A stretch of DNA of 6,789 bases from Actinomycetota bacterium (lineage in GTDB: Bacteria > Actinomycetota > Actinomycetes > S36-B12): contig CANMNM010000073.1 in NCBI GenBank assembly GCA_947499275.1, positions 1 through 6,789 of the forward strand, given 5' to 3'. Both the position numbers and the translations under genes were made by a program. The notes beneath the pieces are model-generated. The model had not been told where the DNA came from and searched no databases. It worked only from the letters and a program-made list of their open reading frames with translations. Numbering within the stretch: position 1 is the stretch's first letter; each line of letters opens with the position of its first letter. Below are positions 6,470-6,789 of this stretch, piece after piece.

Positions 6470-6479
6470 AGGTATACAA
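6470..6479. promoter_or_regulatory. Candidate operator, copy 3 (AGGTATACAA)
   Basis: AGGTATACAA has the palindromic core GTATAC and shares GTAYRCAA with the sites at 3320-3329 and 3440-3449. It ends five bases before the -35 box of the second CoA-transferase gene and also lies upstream of the preferred MFS start, so it could control both divergent genes. Confidence 0.35.
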
Positions 6480-6484
6480 AGTGA

Positions 6485-6513
6485 TTGACAGTGGACCTCC
6501 CCATCCATATGCT
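6485..6513 (+). promoter_or_regulatory. Promoter of the second CoA-transferase gene
   Basis: A perfect TTGACA (6485-6490) and TATGCT (6508-6513, four of six matches to TATAAT) are separated by exactly 17 bases. Predicted transcription start is near 6520, about 38 bases before the ATG at 6558. Confidence 0.55.
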
Positions 6514-6557
6514 TCCGAGTAGTGACTACCTCAATTCCATGCTGCAACTAGGAAGTA

Positions 6558-6789
6558 ATGAATTCATCCGTCAGCCCGCCGCCGTCAAGTTTCGGGCCGC
6601 TTGCCGGATACCGCGTTATTGAGCTTGGGCAACTTATTGCCGGGCCATTCGCCGGACAGCTTCTCGGGGATCTTGGCGCCGAGATCATCAAAATTGAACT
6701 TCCGGGTGAAGGCGACCCGATGCGTCGATGGGGAAAACTCACTCCTGAAGGAGAATCATTATGGTGGTCTGTTATCGGTCGCAACAAGA
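6558..6789 (+). CDS. CaiB/BaiF family (class III) CoA-transferase, N-terminal part (cut by window edge)
   Basis: 77 codons are present from the ATG at 6558 and the frame runs off the window; a full member would be about 400 residues. The N-terminal family core is clear: LAGYRVIELGQLIAGPFAG (about residues 15-33), DLGAEIIKIELPGEGDP (38-54), MRRWGK and a terminal IGRNK. The catalytic Asp lies beyond the window. Over an ungapped 45-residue core it is identical to the other CoA-transferase (682-1926) at 22 positions, so the two are distant paralogues, not a recent duplication. The ATG is the first possible start after an in-frame TAG (6549-6551), with AGGA four bases upstream, a short spacing. 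It is transcribed away from the MFS gene from its own promoter. It could activate a different acid, or work with downstream genes not seen here. Confidence 0.88.
   Translation, partial: MNSSVSPPPSSFGPLAGYRVIELGQLIAGPFAGQLLGDLGAEIIKIELPGEGDPMRRWGKLTPEGESLWWSVIGRNK

Noticed and set aside
6548..6787. Minus-strand open frame of 79 codons at the right edge
   Set aside because: It is antisense to a clear CaiB/BaiF N-terminus on the plus strand and shows no features of its own.

Overview
This window looks like part of a bacterial catabolic gene cluster with regular operon structure. Base composition is moderate in the coding regions, Shine-Dalgarno sites are strong (AAGGAG, AAAGGAG), two starts are GTG, and three intergenic stretches carry TTGACA -35 boxes. 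One transporter may be leaderless, with a TANNNT box just before a GTG. Together these hint at an actinobacterium of moderate G+C, but nothing here fixes the taxon and that assignment is tentative. No rRNA, tRNA, CRISPR or mobile element is visible.

Layout. (1) A minus-strand operon reads from about 3312 down past the left edge: an amidase-signature hydrolase (1923-3290), a class III CaiB/BaiF CoA-transferase (682-1926, ATGA overlap with the amidase) and the N-terminal 210 residues of a hydantoinase/dihydropyrimidinase-type amidohydrolase (1-630). (2) A 200-bp divergent control region (3291-3490) separates it from a plus-strand pair: an HMG-CoA-lyase-like protein (3491-4501) and a GntR/FCD transcription factor (4529-5230). 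(3) A minus-strand MFS transporter (5227 to about 6390) converges on the regulator gene, and their stop codons overlap in CTAG. (4) A second control region (about 6391-6557) contains a 90-bp stretch of only 27% G+C with several palindromes. It leads into a second CaiB/BaiF CoA-transferase on the plus strand (6558 to the edge, partial).

How the parts may fit. The amidohydrolase opens a cyclic amide, imide or ureide. The amidase removes the remaining amide. The CoA-transferase activates the carboxylate. The lyase cleaves the (hydroxy)acyl-CoA, the MFS protein brings in substrate and the GntR protein controls the set. The order is inferred from enzyme classes and gene neighbourhood; the substrate is unknown. 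Two enzymes depart from their textbook active sites. The lyase has Asp where HMG-CoA lyase has its catalytic Cys, and the amidohydrolase has Phe where hydantoinases have the substrate-binding Tyr. The pathway is therefore probably not plain hydantoin or HMG-CoA catabolism. A shared GTAYRCAA motif in all three promoter regions is a candidate operator for the GntR protein.
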